A stretch of DNA of 64,000 nucleotides from Hahella sp018986435 (GCF_050749805.1 NZ_CP192738.1:3906001-3970000); one strand, 5' to 3'; positions 51,622-60,720 are shown, counted from the stretch's first letter. The notes: generated from the letters alone by a model not told the origin. Program-made: numbers and translations.

Positions 51622-52812
51622 ATGACCGACACACTACTTTGGAGCTGCACGCTGATCCTCGGGTTGATCATCGTCTACCATCACGTGGGCTATCCCGTGC
51701 TGTTGCGCTACTGGGCCAACCGCAAGCGCCAGCAATCCCTGCATCATCATCAGGTTGAGGAGCATAGCGATTTCCCTGAACTCAGCATCATCATTCCCAC
51801 CTATAACGAAGCGGAAGTGATTGCGGAAAAGCTGCGTAATCTGGCGTTTCTCGACTACCCCACTCATCGCTTTGAAGTCCGCATTTACGACGATGGTTCG
51901 CAGGACGACACACTGTCGATCATCCATCGCACGCTGCAGGAAGCGGATGTGAAAAAGTTGCGGGTGCAAGTCATCGCCAACGAGGTCAACCAGGGCAAAG
52001 TCGCCATCATCAATCAGGCCATGCGGGAAACATCCACGGAATTGGTGTTACTGTCCGACGCCTCTGCGCTGATCTCTATCGACGCCCTGAAAATCGTCGC
52101 TCGCCATATGCGCGACGCCAGCGTTGGCGTCGTGGCGGCCTCTTATCAGATACTCACTCCCGGTTCGGAAGGCGAGGAAACGTACTGGCGATATCAGACC
52201 AACATTAAAGAGATGGAAAGCGTCGTCGGCTCCACCATCGGAGCTCATGGCGCCCTGTATTGTTTTCGTCGCAGCCTTTTTGAGGAGCTGCCAGAAAACG
52301 CCATCAACGATGATTTCATCCTCCCCATGCGCATCGTCGCGCAAGGCCGTCGCTGCATCTATGACCGGGATATCGTCGCCGTGGAGCTGGAGCAGGCCAG
52401 CCTCACCATGGATCATCAGCGTCGCAAGCGCATCGCCGCCGGCAATGTGCAACAGGCGCTGATGCTCACGCCGCTGTTGAATCCGAAGCATGGCGCCACC
52501 GCGTTCAACTATATTTCCGGCAAGTTTTTACGGGTGTGCATGCCTCTGATTTTGGTCGTCTTTCTCTTGTGCACGCTACTGCTGTCGCTGCACTCCTGGC
52601 TGGCGATGGTTCTGTTGCTGGGACAGATACTGGTTTACGGTCTCGCCAGTATTCGCGCCCTGACGCCCAGTGCTCCCTGGCCCAAACCGGTCAATCTGGT
52701 GCACTACCTGGTCAGCGGCCACTTCGCCAATGCCCTGGGGGCGTTACGTTATCTGTCCGGACAGGAAAACGGCCGCTGGCAGCGCGTCAAACTGGAGGCC
52801 CATCATGATTGA
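51622..52812 (+). CDS. Membrane glycosyltransferase family 2
   Basis: 396 residues. A first membrane helix (LLWSCTLILGLIIVYHHVG), a GT-A domain with LSIIIPTYNEAEVIAEKL, YDDGSQDDT and LSDASALIS, a late NDDFILPMRI acidic motif and QRRKR in the QxxRW position, then two or three C-terminal membrane helices (LRVCMPLILVVFLLCTLLLSL). This layout fits membrane-bound GT2 enzymes of exopolysaccharide systems. AGAGG before the ATG. Corresponds to sypQ. Overlaps the next gene by 8 bp. Confidence 0.93.
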   Translation: MTDTLLWSCTLILGLIIVYHHVGYPVLLRYWANRKRQQSLHHHQVEEHSDFPELSIIIPTYNEAEVIAEKLRNLAFLDYPTHRFEVRIYDDGSQDDTLSIIHRTLQEADVKKLRVQVIANEVNQGKVAIINQAMRETSTELVLLSDASALISIDALKIVARHMRDASVGVVAASYQILTPGSEGEETYWRYQTNIKEMESVVGSTIGAHGALYCFRRSLFEELPENAINDDFILPMRIVAQGRRCIYDRDIVAVELEQASLTMDHQRRKRIAAGNVQQALMLTPLLNPKHGATAFNYISGKFLRVCMPLILVVFLLCTLLLSLHSWLAMVLLLGQILVYGLASIRALTPSAPWPKPVNLVHYLVSGHFANALGALRYLSGQENGRWQRVKLEAHHD

Positions 52813-53524
52813 TTTTGTTTTCACCAAAGCAGCCAAGAACGCCTCGGAGCCGACCATGATGCAAACGCGCACAGCCGCCATTGATTCACCGACGAACTAT
52901 ATCCCCGCCACCACCCTGGCGGCCAAGCGCTGCTTCGACATTGCCGTCAGCCTGCTGGGGCTTGCCCTCAGCGCGCCAGTGTGGCCATTGCTGATTCTGG
53001 TTATTCGTCTTGATTCGAAGGGGCCCGCGTTGTTCCGGCAACTGCGCGTCGGCCGCGCGACGCCGACTTACACGGAGCTGTTCTACATGATCAAGTTCCG
53101 CACTATGCGCGTCGACGCGGAAAAAGAAACCGGCGCCGTCTGGGCCACCCGCAACGACCCGAGAGTCACACGAGTCGGCCGCTTCCTGCGCAAAACGCGC
53201 CTGGACGAACTGCCGCAGCTGTTGAACGTATTGCGCGGCGAAATGTCCATCGTCGGCCCCCGCCCGGAACGCCCAGGCATCAGCAACAACCTGGATCGGG
53301 CCATCCCCTACTACATCGAACGCACCTACTTCGTGACGCCAGGAATCACCGGCATGGCCCAAGTCCATCAAGGCTACGACGCCTGTCTGGAAGACGTGAA
53401 AAACAAAATCGGCTACGACCACGCCTATTCACTCTGCCTGTCCAGCTTCAGCTCATGGCTGAAAACTGACATAGAAATTATCCTGCTAACCTTCTGGGTA
53501 ATGATACGAGGCCGGGGGCAATAG
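52805..53524 (+). CDS. Undecaprenyl-phosphate sugar-1-phosphate transferase (priming enzyme)
   Basis: 239 residues, short form of the bacterial sugar transferase family. One membrane helix (RCFDIAVSLLGLALSAPVWPLLILVIRL) is followed by the cytosolic catalytic domain: KGPALFRQLRVGR, FYMIKFRTMRVDAEKE, TRVGRFLRKTRLDELPQLLNVLRGEMSIVGPRPERP and the C-terminal PGITGMAQVHQGY. It starts glycan assembly by transferring sugar-1-P to undecaprenyl phosphate. GGAGG 6-8 nt before the ATG and the ATGATTGA overlap with the GT2 gene fix the start. Last gene of the plus arm; corresponds to sypR. Confidence 0.95.
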   Translation: MIDFVFTKAAKNASEPTMMQTRTAAIDSPTNYIPATTLAAKRCFDIAVSLLGLALSAPVWPLLILVIRLDSKGPALFRQLRVGRATPTYTELFYMIKFRTMRVDAEKETGAVWATRNDPRVTRVGRFLRKTRLDELPQLLNVLRGEMSIVGPRPERPGISNNLDRAIPYYIERTYFVTPGITGMAQVHQGYDACLEDVKNKIGYDHAYSLCLSSFSSWLKTDIEIILLTFWVMIRGRGQ

Positions 53525-53528
53525 CCCC
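53515..53528 (+). terminator. Short hairpin over the sugar-transferase stop
   Basis: GGGGC-AATA-GCCCC spans the TAG stop of the last plus-arm gene. Stem only 5 bp and no T-tract, so support is weak. Confidence 0.35.
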
Positions 53529-53553
53529 TGGTACCATGGCGCTGTATTGGGGC

Positions 53554-54297
53554 TCACTCATATCTCTCCAATCCCAATGGAACCATACTTTCATTTACAA
53601 AATTCGTTACATATTTCTCACTGTCTCTTTCAACCCATACAGTCAACAAAGGAGGTCCGTCCCAAAGCGTTTCAAATGACATATGAAAGCCATATCTTTT
53701 GTTAAACAAATCAAATCCATTCTCACGCAGAAATAAATGATCTGGATAAAAGAAAGAGCTTGCAGTGTCATATAACATCCTGCCAGTCTCAGCGCATTCT
53801 TCTTTCTGAACAAACTGACATATAGAATACACTCCATGAGATTTAAAATACTTAAAACCGGGGCATCTATCGTCAGGTTCTTCATTGCAAAGGTGTTCTA
53901 CTGACTCGTATAGGTCTCGCCCTATAAGTTCCACTTTATTCATTTGCCTATAAAACAAGTAAACGCCGTTCTTAAAAGCGGGGTTAAATGCAATAACATC
54001 TCCAAGCCATGTTCTTCCAATTTCCACCATACCTTCTATCAACTCCCTCCCACCATTTCCCTCTGGCAGAGCGCCATCGTAGAATCTACAGTTTCCTACC
54101 TCGTGCTTATTTAAAATATAGTTTGGCGAGTGAATTCTAATTGAATCACATAGCTCGCCCTCTCCAAACCTTCGAATATACTCTTTGTAGCCCTTTGGAA
54201 ACCTTCCTTTAAATTTATCCTCAATATATCCCACTGATTCATCATCCAATAGGGAAAACTGGTTAAAAACCAAGTACACACTATCAAATAAATTCAT
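53554..54297 (-). CDS. SMI1/KNR4 (SUKH) family immunity-like protein
   Basis: 247 residues. The N-terminal SUKH core reads LLDDESVGYIEDKFKGRFPKGYKEYIRRFGEGELCDSIRIHSP, then GDVIAFNPAFKNGVYLFYRQMNKVELIGRDLYESVEHLC. An extra domain of about 100 residues follows (FVQKEECAETGRMLYD, WDGPPLLTVWVERD). SUKH proteins are the most common immunity proteins of polymorphic and contact-dependent toxins. GAGAG precedes the ATG. AT-rich relative to the polysaccharide genes; no toxin nearby. Confidence 0.82.
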   Translation of the reverse strand: MNLFDSVYLVFNQFSLLDDESVGYIEDKFKGRFPKGYKEYIRRFGEGELCDSIRIHSPNYILNKHEVGNCRFYDGALPEGNGGRELIEGMVEIGRTWLGDVIAFNPAFKNGVYLFYRQMNKVELIGRDLYESVEHLCNEEPDDRCPGFKYFKSHGVYSICQFVQKEECAETGRMLYDTASSFFYPDHLFLRENGFDLFNKRYGFHMSFETLWDGPPLLTVWVERDSEKYVTNFVNESMVPLGLERYE

Positions 54298-54573
54298 CTC
54301 TCAGGCCCCATATAAAAACCGATAAGCGCAAAGATAAACCTACCTGAGCTAATACAATACGCTCCTCTCGGACCCCGTACTGCATGCCATTCATCTATAA
54401 AACACAACTTCCACAAGGAACCACAAATTCCCGCCGTAACTCATACTCGATAGCAACTGTGCTTTTGTCCCCAAAAATTTCGCTCATGTTTTATCTGGCG
54501 GCAATTCTGCGATTGCGTAGCTATTCATTGAATCTGAAAGTAAAGTTAGCCGCTCGCATCGTCTTATGGCAAA

Positions 54574-55050
54574 TCAATCGCAATTAGACCAGACAAGCAC
54601 GCCAACGCCATTTGGGGTCTCAACAGGAACCCATGCCTCCATTATCTGGCGCTCCCTTCTATACTCGTCGGCATAGTGTATTTTTAATAAATTTCTCGTG
54701 GACTCTCTACTACCCTTCTCATTACTCCAGATGGGTATAGAGCCAACAATAGACTCCAGCTTCTTCAATCTTTCTGAATCAAGCAGAGTTGGCCAGCGCC
54801 CACAGGGCTCTCCTCCTGCCCAGCAGCTATTGCCGCGGTGAAAAACGCGTGTAAGTTCATCCACATCCACTGATAAACCCTCATTCCCCGCACCTCCAAC
54901 AGGGATGTAGTAACCTTCCATTTCCATCAGACAGCAATCTGTGCCGCCGCACTGCTGTTGATAAATAACGCCTGTTGGGTGTTCAACTATCACTCCGAGA
55001 TACCCAACATTTGTTCCATCTGGATCAAGAAATATTTTTGGTTTATTCAT
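54574..55050 (-). CDS. DUF6210-like hypothetical protein
   Basis: 158 residues starting MNKPKIFLDPDGTNVGYLGVIVEHPTGVIYQQQCGG, then MEMEGYYIPVGG, a pattern I associate with DUF6210. Two cysteine pairs are seen (TDCC and SCWAGGEPCG). The C-terminus has YRRERQIMEAWVPVETPNGVG. Function unknown; small cytoplasmic orphan in the same AT-rich interval as the SUKH gene, hence possibly another immunity protein. Confidence 0.6.
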   Translation of the reverse strand: MNKPKIFLDPDGTNVGYLGVIVEHPTGVIYQQQCGGTDCCLMEMEGYYIPVGGAGNEGLSVDVDELTRVFHRGNSCWAGGEPCGRWPTLLDSERLKKLESIVGSIPIWSNEKGSRESTRNLLKIHYADEYRRERQIMEAWVPVETPNGVGVLVWSNCD

Positions 55051-55106
55051 ATACTTAAGCAGAATTTATTCACTGCGTGATCATACGCATCTTGTTTAAA
55101 TGTACC

Positions 55107-55137
55107 TGTCGGATGGCGCTTCGCTTATCCAACCTAC
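55107..55137 (-). repeat. REP-B-like element, diverged type
   Basis: TGTCGGATGGCGCTTCGCTT then ATCCAACCTAC, a palindromic relative of REP-B. A near-identical copy is at 58660-58690. Confidence 0.8.
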
Positions 55138-55178
55138 GGTTTTCCCTATGTCTATTCAGTTTGGCATGGGAGCGGCGT

Positions 55179-56075
55179 TTACGCTTTGCTGAGCAGCCAG
55201 TCTTTCAGCACGCTGGCGTTATGGCTGATCGCTTTGCCTTTGGGGGTGATCAGGTAATAGTTGCAACAGGAAGGCGTCGCGGGAAGCGGAGCGATGAGAC
55301 GACCGCTGGCCAGTTCTTCTTTTACCAGGGAGCCGCGCGCAAGCGCTACTCCAAGGCCTGCATCAGCAGCTGCGATGGCCATATCCGAACGGTTAAAGTA
55401 ATGGCCCTGCTGGCTGGGCGCATCAGGCAATCCTGAGCGGTCCAGCCAGTAGCGCCATTCTGCGTCCCGGGGGGAATCTGGCCAGGGCATCGCATCATGT
55501 AACAACGAGACGCTATCCCAGATTCTGGGGTCTCGCCAGTTCGCGCCCTTCATATACTCAGGGCTGATGACCGGCAGCAGGATTTCCTCCACCAGCAGCG
55601 TCGCATCAAAGTTCTGATACTCGCCGTCGCTGTAATCGATGGCCAAATCAAAACTAGCGGCGCCCAGTTTAAGCAGCGCCGCTTCCGCATAGGTTTCAAT
55701 CTTGATATCGGGATGGCTGAGATTGAACTCTTTGAGCATTGGAATCAGCCATTTAAAAACAAATGACGGCGTAGAGGTAAGTCTGACGGAGGAATCGTTG
55801 GGGCTCGTTTGTAGACGATCAATAGTCAGCCTGATGGCGTCAATTGATTGCCGCGTCACGGTCAATAATTCGCTGCCTTTAGCCGTTAATTGGATACCGG
55901 ACGGGCGACGCTCAAACAGCTTGATTCCCAGCTGTTCTTCCAGCTTGCGAATTTGCTGGCTCACAGCGCCGGTAGTGACATAGAGTTCCCGGGCGGCCTC
56001 AGAGAAGCTTAATAACCTGCCACAGGCTTCAAAATAAATCAGCGTGGAAAAGGTACGCGCACCCAGTCCTGACAT
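55179..56075 (-). CDS. LysR-family regulator, probable activator of dsdA
   Basis: 298 residues. N-terminal HTH at about 8-65: YFEACGRLLSFSEAARELYVTTGAVSQQIRKLEEQLGIKLFERRPSGIQLTAKG, GcvA/DsdC-like. The C-terminal effector domain follows (VRLTSTPSFVFKWLIPMLKEFNLSHPDIKIE). GGGAAGG before the ATG. It is divergent from dsdA with 128 bp between starts, the arrangement of dsdC-dsdA in enterobacteria, where DsdC responds to D-serine. Role inferred from family and position. Confidence 0.9.
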   Translation of the reverse strand: MSGLGARTFSTLIYFEACGRLLSFSEAARELYVTTGAVSQQIRKLEEQLGIKLFERRPSGIQLTAKGSELLTVTRQSIDAIRLTIDRLQTSPNDSSVRLTSTPSFVFKWLIPMLKEFNLSHPDIKIETYAEAALLKLGAASFDLAIDYSDGEYQNFDATLLVEEILLPVISPEYMKGANWRDPRIWDSVSLLHDAMPWPDSPRDAEWRYWLDRSGLPDAPSQQGHYFNRSDMAIAAADAGLGVALARGSLVKEELASGRLIAPLPATPSCCNYYLITPKGKAISHNASVLKDWLLSKA

Positions 56076-56203
56076 CGTTAACCTTCCCGTTAGTGTTTAG
56101 CCATACTAAACAGCCGTTGAATTTCTATCGTTTGCTTTCCAAGTAACGAAAACCCAGAATTTCCAAACATATTAATACAAAGCCAGTCAAACATGGATAA
56201 ACA

Positions 56204-57517
56204 ATGAATCCTCTCAGTATCGCCCAAGACGGGCTTAAAGCCATCCAGAATAGCCAATCTATAGTATGGCTAAACAAAAATTATCAAATTCCGGCTTCAG
56301 CTCCCTCCACCCCAGACGTCGATGAACTCTACGCGGCGGAATCCCGCCTCAAACGATTTGCGCCGCTGCTACAGAGACTGTTCCCCGAACTCGAACCCAG
56401 CCACGGACTGATTGAGTCTTCTCTGATAAAAGCCGATCGGCTTAACAGCAGGATCAATCCAGTGGGCGGTTCGCTGTACCTGAAAGCGGATCATGACTTG
56501 CCGGTGGCAGGCTCAGTCAAAGCCCGCGGCGGCATTCACGAAGTGCTTTGTTTTGCTGAATCCCTGGCGTTGAAGCATGGTGTGCTTAAGGGCGTAGACA
56601 GCGACTACTGTACGCTCACATCCCAATCAGCTCGCGACCTGTTTTCACAGCACACCATCACCGTCGGCAGCACAGGCAACCTGGGTCTGAGCATTGGCGT
56701 CATAGGGTCTGCGCTGGGGTTCAAAACAGTAGTCCATATGTCGTCAGATGCTAAAGAATGGAAAATGGAGCGCCTTAGAAAACGTGGCGTGCGGGTGGTT
56801 GAGCATGACGCCGATTATGGCGCGGCGCTTGAGGCCGGACGCCTTGAGACGATTGCCGATCCGTGCGGTTATTTTGTCGATGATGAACGATCCCCCAACC
56901 TTTTCATGGGCTACGCTGTCGCAGCCAGGCGCCTTCAGGCGCAGCTTGAAACTCTGAACATTATGGTGGATGCCGAGCATCCTCTGTTTGTGTATCTGCC
57001 TGCCGGCGTGGGTGGAGCCCCAGGCGGCATTACCTATGGCCTGAAACATATTTTCAATGACCATGTTCACTGCTTTTTTGCCGAGCCGGTACAGGCGCCC
57101 TGTATGCTACTTGGCATGGCTGGCGCACCGGGCGCGGTTCCGACCTCCATCTACGAACTCGGTTTAAAGAACCGCACAGATGCTGATGGCCTGGCTGTCG
57201 GAGCCGCATCACAGTGGGTGTGCGACGCCACGCGCAACCTCCTGTCAGGCGTGTATACGGCGACGGATGAACAGCTTTACCAGCAGCTTTACCTGTTAAA
57301 AGACCTGGAAAATATTGAAGTTGAGCCCTCTGCGGCCATCGGCTGCCTCGGCCCTGAAATGCTGATGACCGAGGCCGGACAGAAGTATCTAGACTCACAT
57401 CACCTCACCCACCGCATGTCGAATAGCGTGCATATCCCCTGGCTGACGGGAGGCTCTTTTGTTCCTGATGAGGAGTATCAGCGTTATCTCGCAAAAGCGG
57501 TAAAAATTTCTACATGA
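56204..57517 (+). CDS. dsdA: D-serine ammonia-lyase
   Basis: 437 residues of fold-type II PLP enzyme, matching DsdA length and order. PLP lysine K106 in AGSVKARGG, glycine loop GSTGNLGLSIGV (about 151-162) binding the phosphate, and YLPAGVGGAPGGI in the C-terminal half. Converts D-serine to pyruvate and ammonia in the cytoplasm. No dsdX transporter is adjacent. Divergent LysR gene supplies likely control. Confidence 0.95.
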   Translation: MNPLSIAQDGLKAIQNSQSIVWLNKNYQIPASAPSTPDVDELYAAESRLKRFAPLLQRLFPELEPSHGLIESSLIKADRLNSRINPVGGSLYLKADHDLPVAGSVKARGGIHEVLCFAESLALKHGVLKGVDSDYCTLTSQSARDLFSQHTITVGSTGNLGLSIGVIGSALGFKTVVHMSSDAKEWKMERLRKRGVRVVEHDADYGAALEAGRLETIADPCGYFVDDERSPNLFMGYAVAARRLQAQLETLNIMVDAEHPLFVYLPAGVGGAPGGITYGLKHIFNDHVHCFFAEPVQAPCMLLGMAGAPGAVPTSIYELGLKNRTDADGLAVGAASQWVCDATRNLLSGVYTATDEQLYQQLYLLKDLENIEVEPSAAIGCLGPEMLMTEAGQKYLDSHHLTHRMSNSVHIPWLTGGSFVPDEEYQRYLAKAVKIST

Positions 57518-57754
57518 AAACGGGGTAGAACAGAGTGGCGGCCTTCATCTGGGATCAGATTAAAGTCGCTCTCCTAAAAATAACGGACAAATTTACTGAG
57601 GGACATTTCAGGTTTATTTAGTATGATGAAGATGGCAATAAATTCAGCCAGTTATGAAAGGCGCTCAGGAAGATTATGGGAGATCCTACTGGCGCTGTTC
57701 TCTGAAAAAATTCGGTGAAAGACTTCATTAAATCGACAAAAGGAAGGAGTTCTT

Positions 57755-58441
57755 ATGTCTGGAGAGTTAGAGGCGAAAAATCACGCGGATGCGGTACTCA
57801 ACGCCTATAAATTAACTTATCTGCCTTTAAACAAAAAAGGGTTAACGATTGACGGCATCGGGCTTATGTTGCCTGATCCTGGCATGCCGCTAGGGGTTAT
57901 TCTAAAGAAGGACAGCAGCTTCATCGTCCTGCTTGGTGAGCAGCATAGTACGGAGACGTTATCGCCGCTTTTACCCGGTGATCAGACTTTGATGATTGCA
58001 GGCGCCAAAGCCGTGGTCGCCGCCATCGGCAAATTAGGGAGCAAACATACGACCATTGCGGCGGTCGAACTCCCTATCAAGAACGGAAGTATCGTTGGAT
58101 CAGGCGCCGGACTGACCAAGATGGAGAAGCTCACCATTGCCGATCCCGCCGATAAAAACCTCGGATCAATCAATCACTCTCTGTTTTATTACAGGGCGAC
58201 GCTTTTGAAAGACGTGTTGTTCGCCGAAGGTGAAAATACCGTCGAAGTCGTCGACCAGGGACTAGCGGCCAAATCAGACGAACGCAATCCGGGGATCGCC
58301 GCTCATTTGATCAACGCAGCCGCAAGCGTCAAAGGGCCCAGCGTAACCGTGCTGCCCGTCGGACTCTCGCACTTAGGCGGAAACAGCATACAGACACAAC
58401 TGACCATGAAAGGATGGTCCATCACGACAAAGATTGTCTAA
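57755..58441 (+). CDS. Hypothetical protein with TIKI/TraB-ChaN-like ends
   Basis: 228 residues; ribosome site AAGGAAGGAG is very strong. Not recognised as a named family, but two motifs recall the TIKI superfamily: FIVLLGEQHSTETLSP near 57-72 (the GExH element) and VLPVGLSHLGGNSIQTQLTMKGW at the C-terminus (the VG..HL.G motif with following helix and strand). No signal peptide. TIKI members bind metals or haem or act as proteases; catalysis here is unproven. Isolated gene between dsdA and REP elements. Confidence 0.5.
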   Translation: MSGELEAKNHADAVLNAYKLTYLPLNKKGLTIDGIGLMLPDPGMPLGVILKKDSSFIVLLGEQHSTETLSPLLPGDQTLMIAGAKAVVAAIGKLGSKHTTIAAVELPIKNGSIVGSGAGLTKMEKLTIADPADKNLGSINHSLFYYRATLLKDVLFAEGENTVEVVDQGLAAKSDERNPGIAAHLINAAASVKGPSVTVLPVGLSHLGGNSIQTQLTMKGWSITTKIV

Positions 58442-58659
58442 GCTGGCGATATAACTTCGTGTGAGTTTGTTCGTTATTTATGGAGCCTCATTGTGATGAT
58501 GAGGCTCGACTATCCAGAATATTTACAGGGTCTTTACGGACGAATTTCAACAACTTCTGCGAAACCGTTTGGGCTTTAGCCATCAATTTGCTTGGCTCTA
58601 CCAACGCCAAAGCGATATCTACATCTGGGCTTTTTCTCAGGATAAATCTGAAGCGTATG

Positions 58660-58690
58660 TGTTGGATGGCGCTTCGCTTATCCAACCTAC
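58660..58690 (-). repeat. REP-B-like element, diverged type
   Basis: TGTTGGATGGCGCTTCGCTT then ATCCAACCTAC, one or two changes from the 55107 copy. Confidence 0.8.
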
Positions 58691-58784
58691 GTTTCACTCT
58701 GCGCCCATATACAGACCAAAGAAAGCGCCAGGCGTTTTGACAGAACACCTACGTTTCCTCCCCCCACCCTCCGATCAGAAGTGG

Positions 58785-58815
58785 GTAGGTCGGAAAAGCG
58801 AAGCGCCTTCCGACA
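58785..58815 (+). repeat. REP-B element
   Basis: GTAGGTCGGAAAAGCGAAGC then GCCTTCCGACA, one change from the 36320 copy. With 58660 it forms an inverted pair 95 bp apart. Confidence 0.85.
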
Positions 58816-58976
58816 TGCGGAGCTGAATGGCCACACTAGTTGTAACAGGCCCAGACATAACTTCTGTTGGCGAACGAGCTGAATGATTAATATAAGGCAG
58901 GGTATACGTTCCCATAAATTTCACATGCACAGAGCATTGCCGACTTGTGCAGGCAGTACGGCAGGAATACTTTTCC

Positions 58977-59345
58977 TTAGCTCACCACAGCCAATTCACC
59001 ATCATTAATATCATGTAGATCAACGTCAGTTAAAATAGTCCCAGATAAGTCGGATTTTTTAAAACTCATTTCAAACAAGATTACCTCTTCATACGAGTCT
59101 GCTATCACGTACCTCTTTTCTCCGCTTTCCTCATCAATGAAGACATTTGACTCTAAGGGCCTTCTGGGATTTTTTTTAGCAACTATCGCAATCCGCCAGT
59201 AATCACCGTCATCTATAGTTCCAGGGCATGTTTTTTCAAAAAACCAGGCTGGAATATCGCTCTTGGGATGCTTCTGGAGGAATTCACCAATGAATTTTTC
59301 TATTGCAGCTTCAACAGCAGGATTATCTTCAAGCTTTTTACGCAC
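58977..59345 (-). CDS. Hypothetical protein, 122 aa
   Basis: Unrecognised. Starts at a GTG preceded by GGAAG. Helical N-terminus (NPAVEAAIEKFIGEFLQKHPKSDIPAWFF), then strands (DYWRIAIVAKKNP, EKRYVIADSYEEVILFEM) and an acidic tail. The shape (helix then mixed sheet) resembles small immunity proteins. AT-rich; first of a group of three small minus-strand genes with the two that follow. Confidence 0.55.
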   Translation of the reverse strand: MRKKLEDNPAVEAAIEKFIGEFLQKHPKSDIPAWFFEKTCPGTIDDGDYWRIAIVAKKNPRRPLESNVFIDEESGEKRYVIADSYEEVILFEMSFKKSDLSGTILTDVDLHDINDGELAVVS

Positions 59346-59454
59346 AAACCACTTCCATTAAAATCTCAAATACCTACATGACCACTGCATCTACTCAGCC
59401 ACCTTACAACGATCCCAAGAGCCTACTTGTATTTATCCGCCTATTCATTAACCA

Positions 59455-59886
59455 TCAACTTTTGACCCAGTCCGCAATGCGCTCATTTTCCTTCAAGTTC
59501 TCTCTCAAGTAGTAGTAAACCGTATCCATGTTTACCACGATATCCAGCGCTGCGATGATGATGGATGCGCCATCATCCGTTGGAAACTCAAATACCTCAA
59601 AATATCCATTTACCTTTTTCTCCTGCAGTACTTTCAGCGCCTTACTTTCTTCGATCAAGGAGAAAACAGCTGTAATGTGAGGATTGCTACCCCAGGAAGG
59701 CGTCCCGGAAAAGTATGCGACATCTAAAAATTTAATCTCAAGTTGATGATAATAAGAAAAGTCCCTGCTACCCAGAATTATCAACTCGTTAGCATTAAAG
59801 CTGAAAACTTCGAAGTCGAACCAGGCGGAATTAGCCGTGGCGTTATTTACGGCATCAACCCTACTTTTAAGCCGCGCATTATTCAT
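59455..59886 (-). CDS. Hypothetical protein, 143 aa
   Basis: Unrecognised beta-rich protein. Start MNNARLKSRVDAVNNATANS has GTGAAG upstream; a longer frame to 59937 overlaps the approach to the next gene and is less likely. Strands SAWFDFEVFSFNANELIILGSRDFSYYHQLEIKFLDVAYF and GYFEVFEFPTDDGASIIIAALDIVV. It follows the 157-aa gene by about 54 bp and may share its transcript. Confidence 0.6.
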   Translation of the reverse strand: MNNARLKSRVDAVNNATANSAWFDFEVFSFNANELIILGSRDFSYYHQLEIKFLDVAYFSGTPSWGSNPHITAVFSLIEESKALKVLQEKKVNGYFEVFEFPTDDGASIIIAALDIVVNMDTVYYYLRENLKENERIADWVKS

Positions 59887-59940
59887 CAGCTTCACACTAT
59901 GATTTTGTGACCAGTTAAACCGCCTCGCCCGCAGCAAAAA

Positions 59941-60414
59941 CTACCGGCTTTCGTAATCCATCAGCATTTGATTAAACAGTTCTGTATCTTCTTCACTGAG
60001 TTCGTTTTCGGTATCTGCAAGCAATCCAGAGATCATGTGGTATTCCAATTCGTTGCGGATACGGCCTCGTTTACGTATGCCTGCTATTTTCGTCCAGTAT
60101 CTGTAACGCAATGCGGAGAGTGTGATCAGGCCATTCGTACTCAAGTCGGCGTCGACCTGCTGCAAGGTTTCTGCGTCTACGTCCAAAGTGTCCTCTATGA
60201 TATCCTTGATCGCTTCCCGTAATCCCGTTAGTGCGGCAGCAGCGCCAAACTCGTCCAGGGTGCTGTCCAGCGCGTGGGACGGGTGAACGGGGTCTTCGGG
60301 GGGAATATCTTCATAGACCGTGCTGAAATAGTCTAGAAACTGGCTGAGTTCTATAAACTCCTTCTGCTTAGGAGGAGAAAGTCTGCGTATCTTTTTCTCC
60401 AGTTCGTCGGTCAT
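59941..60414 (-). CDS. Hypothetical alpha-helical protein, 157 aa
   Basis: Unrecognised. GGCGG precedes the ATG. Helical throughout: MTDELEKKIRRLSPPKQKEFIELSQFLDYFSTVYE, then AAAALTGLREAIKDIIEDTLDVDAETLQQVDADL and a basic ALRYRYWTKIAGIRKRGRIRNELEYHMISGL segment. Reads away from the STAS operon; the 306-bp gap contains that operon's sigma-54 promoter. Confidence 0.6.
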   Translation of the reverse strand: MTDELEKKIRRLSPPKQKEFIELSQFLDYFSTVYEDIPPEDPVHPSHALDSTLDEFGAAAALTGLREAIKDIIEDTLDVDAETLQQVDADLSTNGLITLSALRYRYWTKIAGIRKRGRIRNELEYHMISGLLADTENELSEEDTELFNQMLMDYESR

Positions 60415-60720
60415 TTGTTCCGCCTTTTTTCAGCACATTCGGACGTTTCATCTTAATCGCAGGGTTAGTTTCGAGCTACTTCTCATGAAACGAAGTTCCG
60501 CGCACCACAGCCAATCAGGCGTGCTTTTTTCTGGTTTCAAGTCACAACGAACGCCACATCAAGCCCCCCAAAATCTTCGCAATCCGCAACTGCAAAAAGC
60601 GAATTAGCTCGTTCCCACTTCTGATGCCACCCATTAACCAATTGTTTTTATTGCAAAAATAATCTGGCACAGGGGTTGCTCCTAGTCTTGTGAGTTTTAT
60701 CACTACGACCTGGGGACGTT
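60415..60720. promoter_or_regulatory. Upstream regulatory region of the STAS-OmpA-SLBB operon
   Basis: Divergent gap holding the sigma-54 promoter at 60664. About 185 bp upstream of it, TTCTCA (60479-60484) agrees with the first half of the SypG recognition element of V. fischeri as I recall it, but the second half does not match, so enhancer sites are unproven. Confidence 0.45.
60664..60680 (+). promoter_or_regulatory. Sigma-54 (-24/-12) promoter
   Basis: CTGGCACAGGGGTTGCT matches the consensus TGGCAC-N5-TTGCW at every key base, with GG and GC exactly 10 bp apart. Transcription should start near 60691, 30 bp before the STAS gene's ATG. It implies RpoN and an enhancer-binding activator, as for sypA in V. 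fischeri. Confidence 0.85.

Larger units (their letters stand above)
58442..58976. other. Intergenic region with two REP-B elements
   Basis: No gene seen. Contains the REP elements annotated at 58660 and 58785; the remainder is unremarkable. Confidence 0.6.

Noticed and set aside
60479..60484. TTCTCA as a SypG-type enhancer half site
   Set aside because: Only the first half of the recalled recognition element matches and such hexamers are common; kept only as a note.
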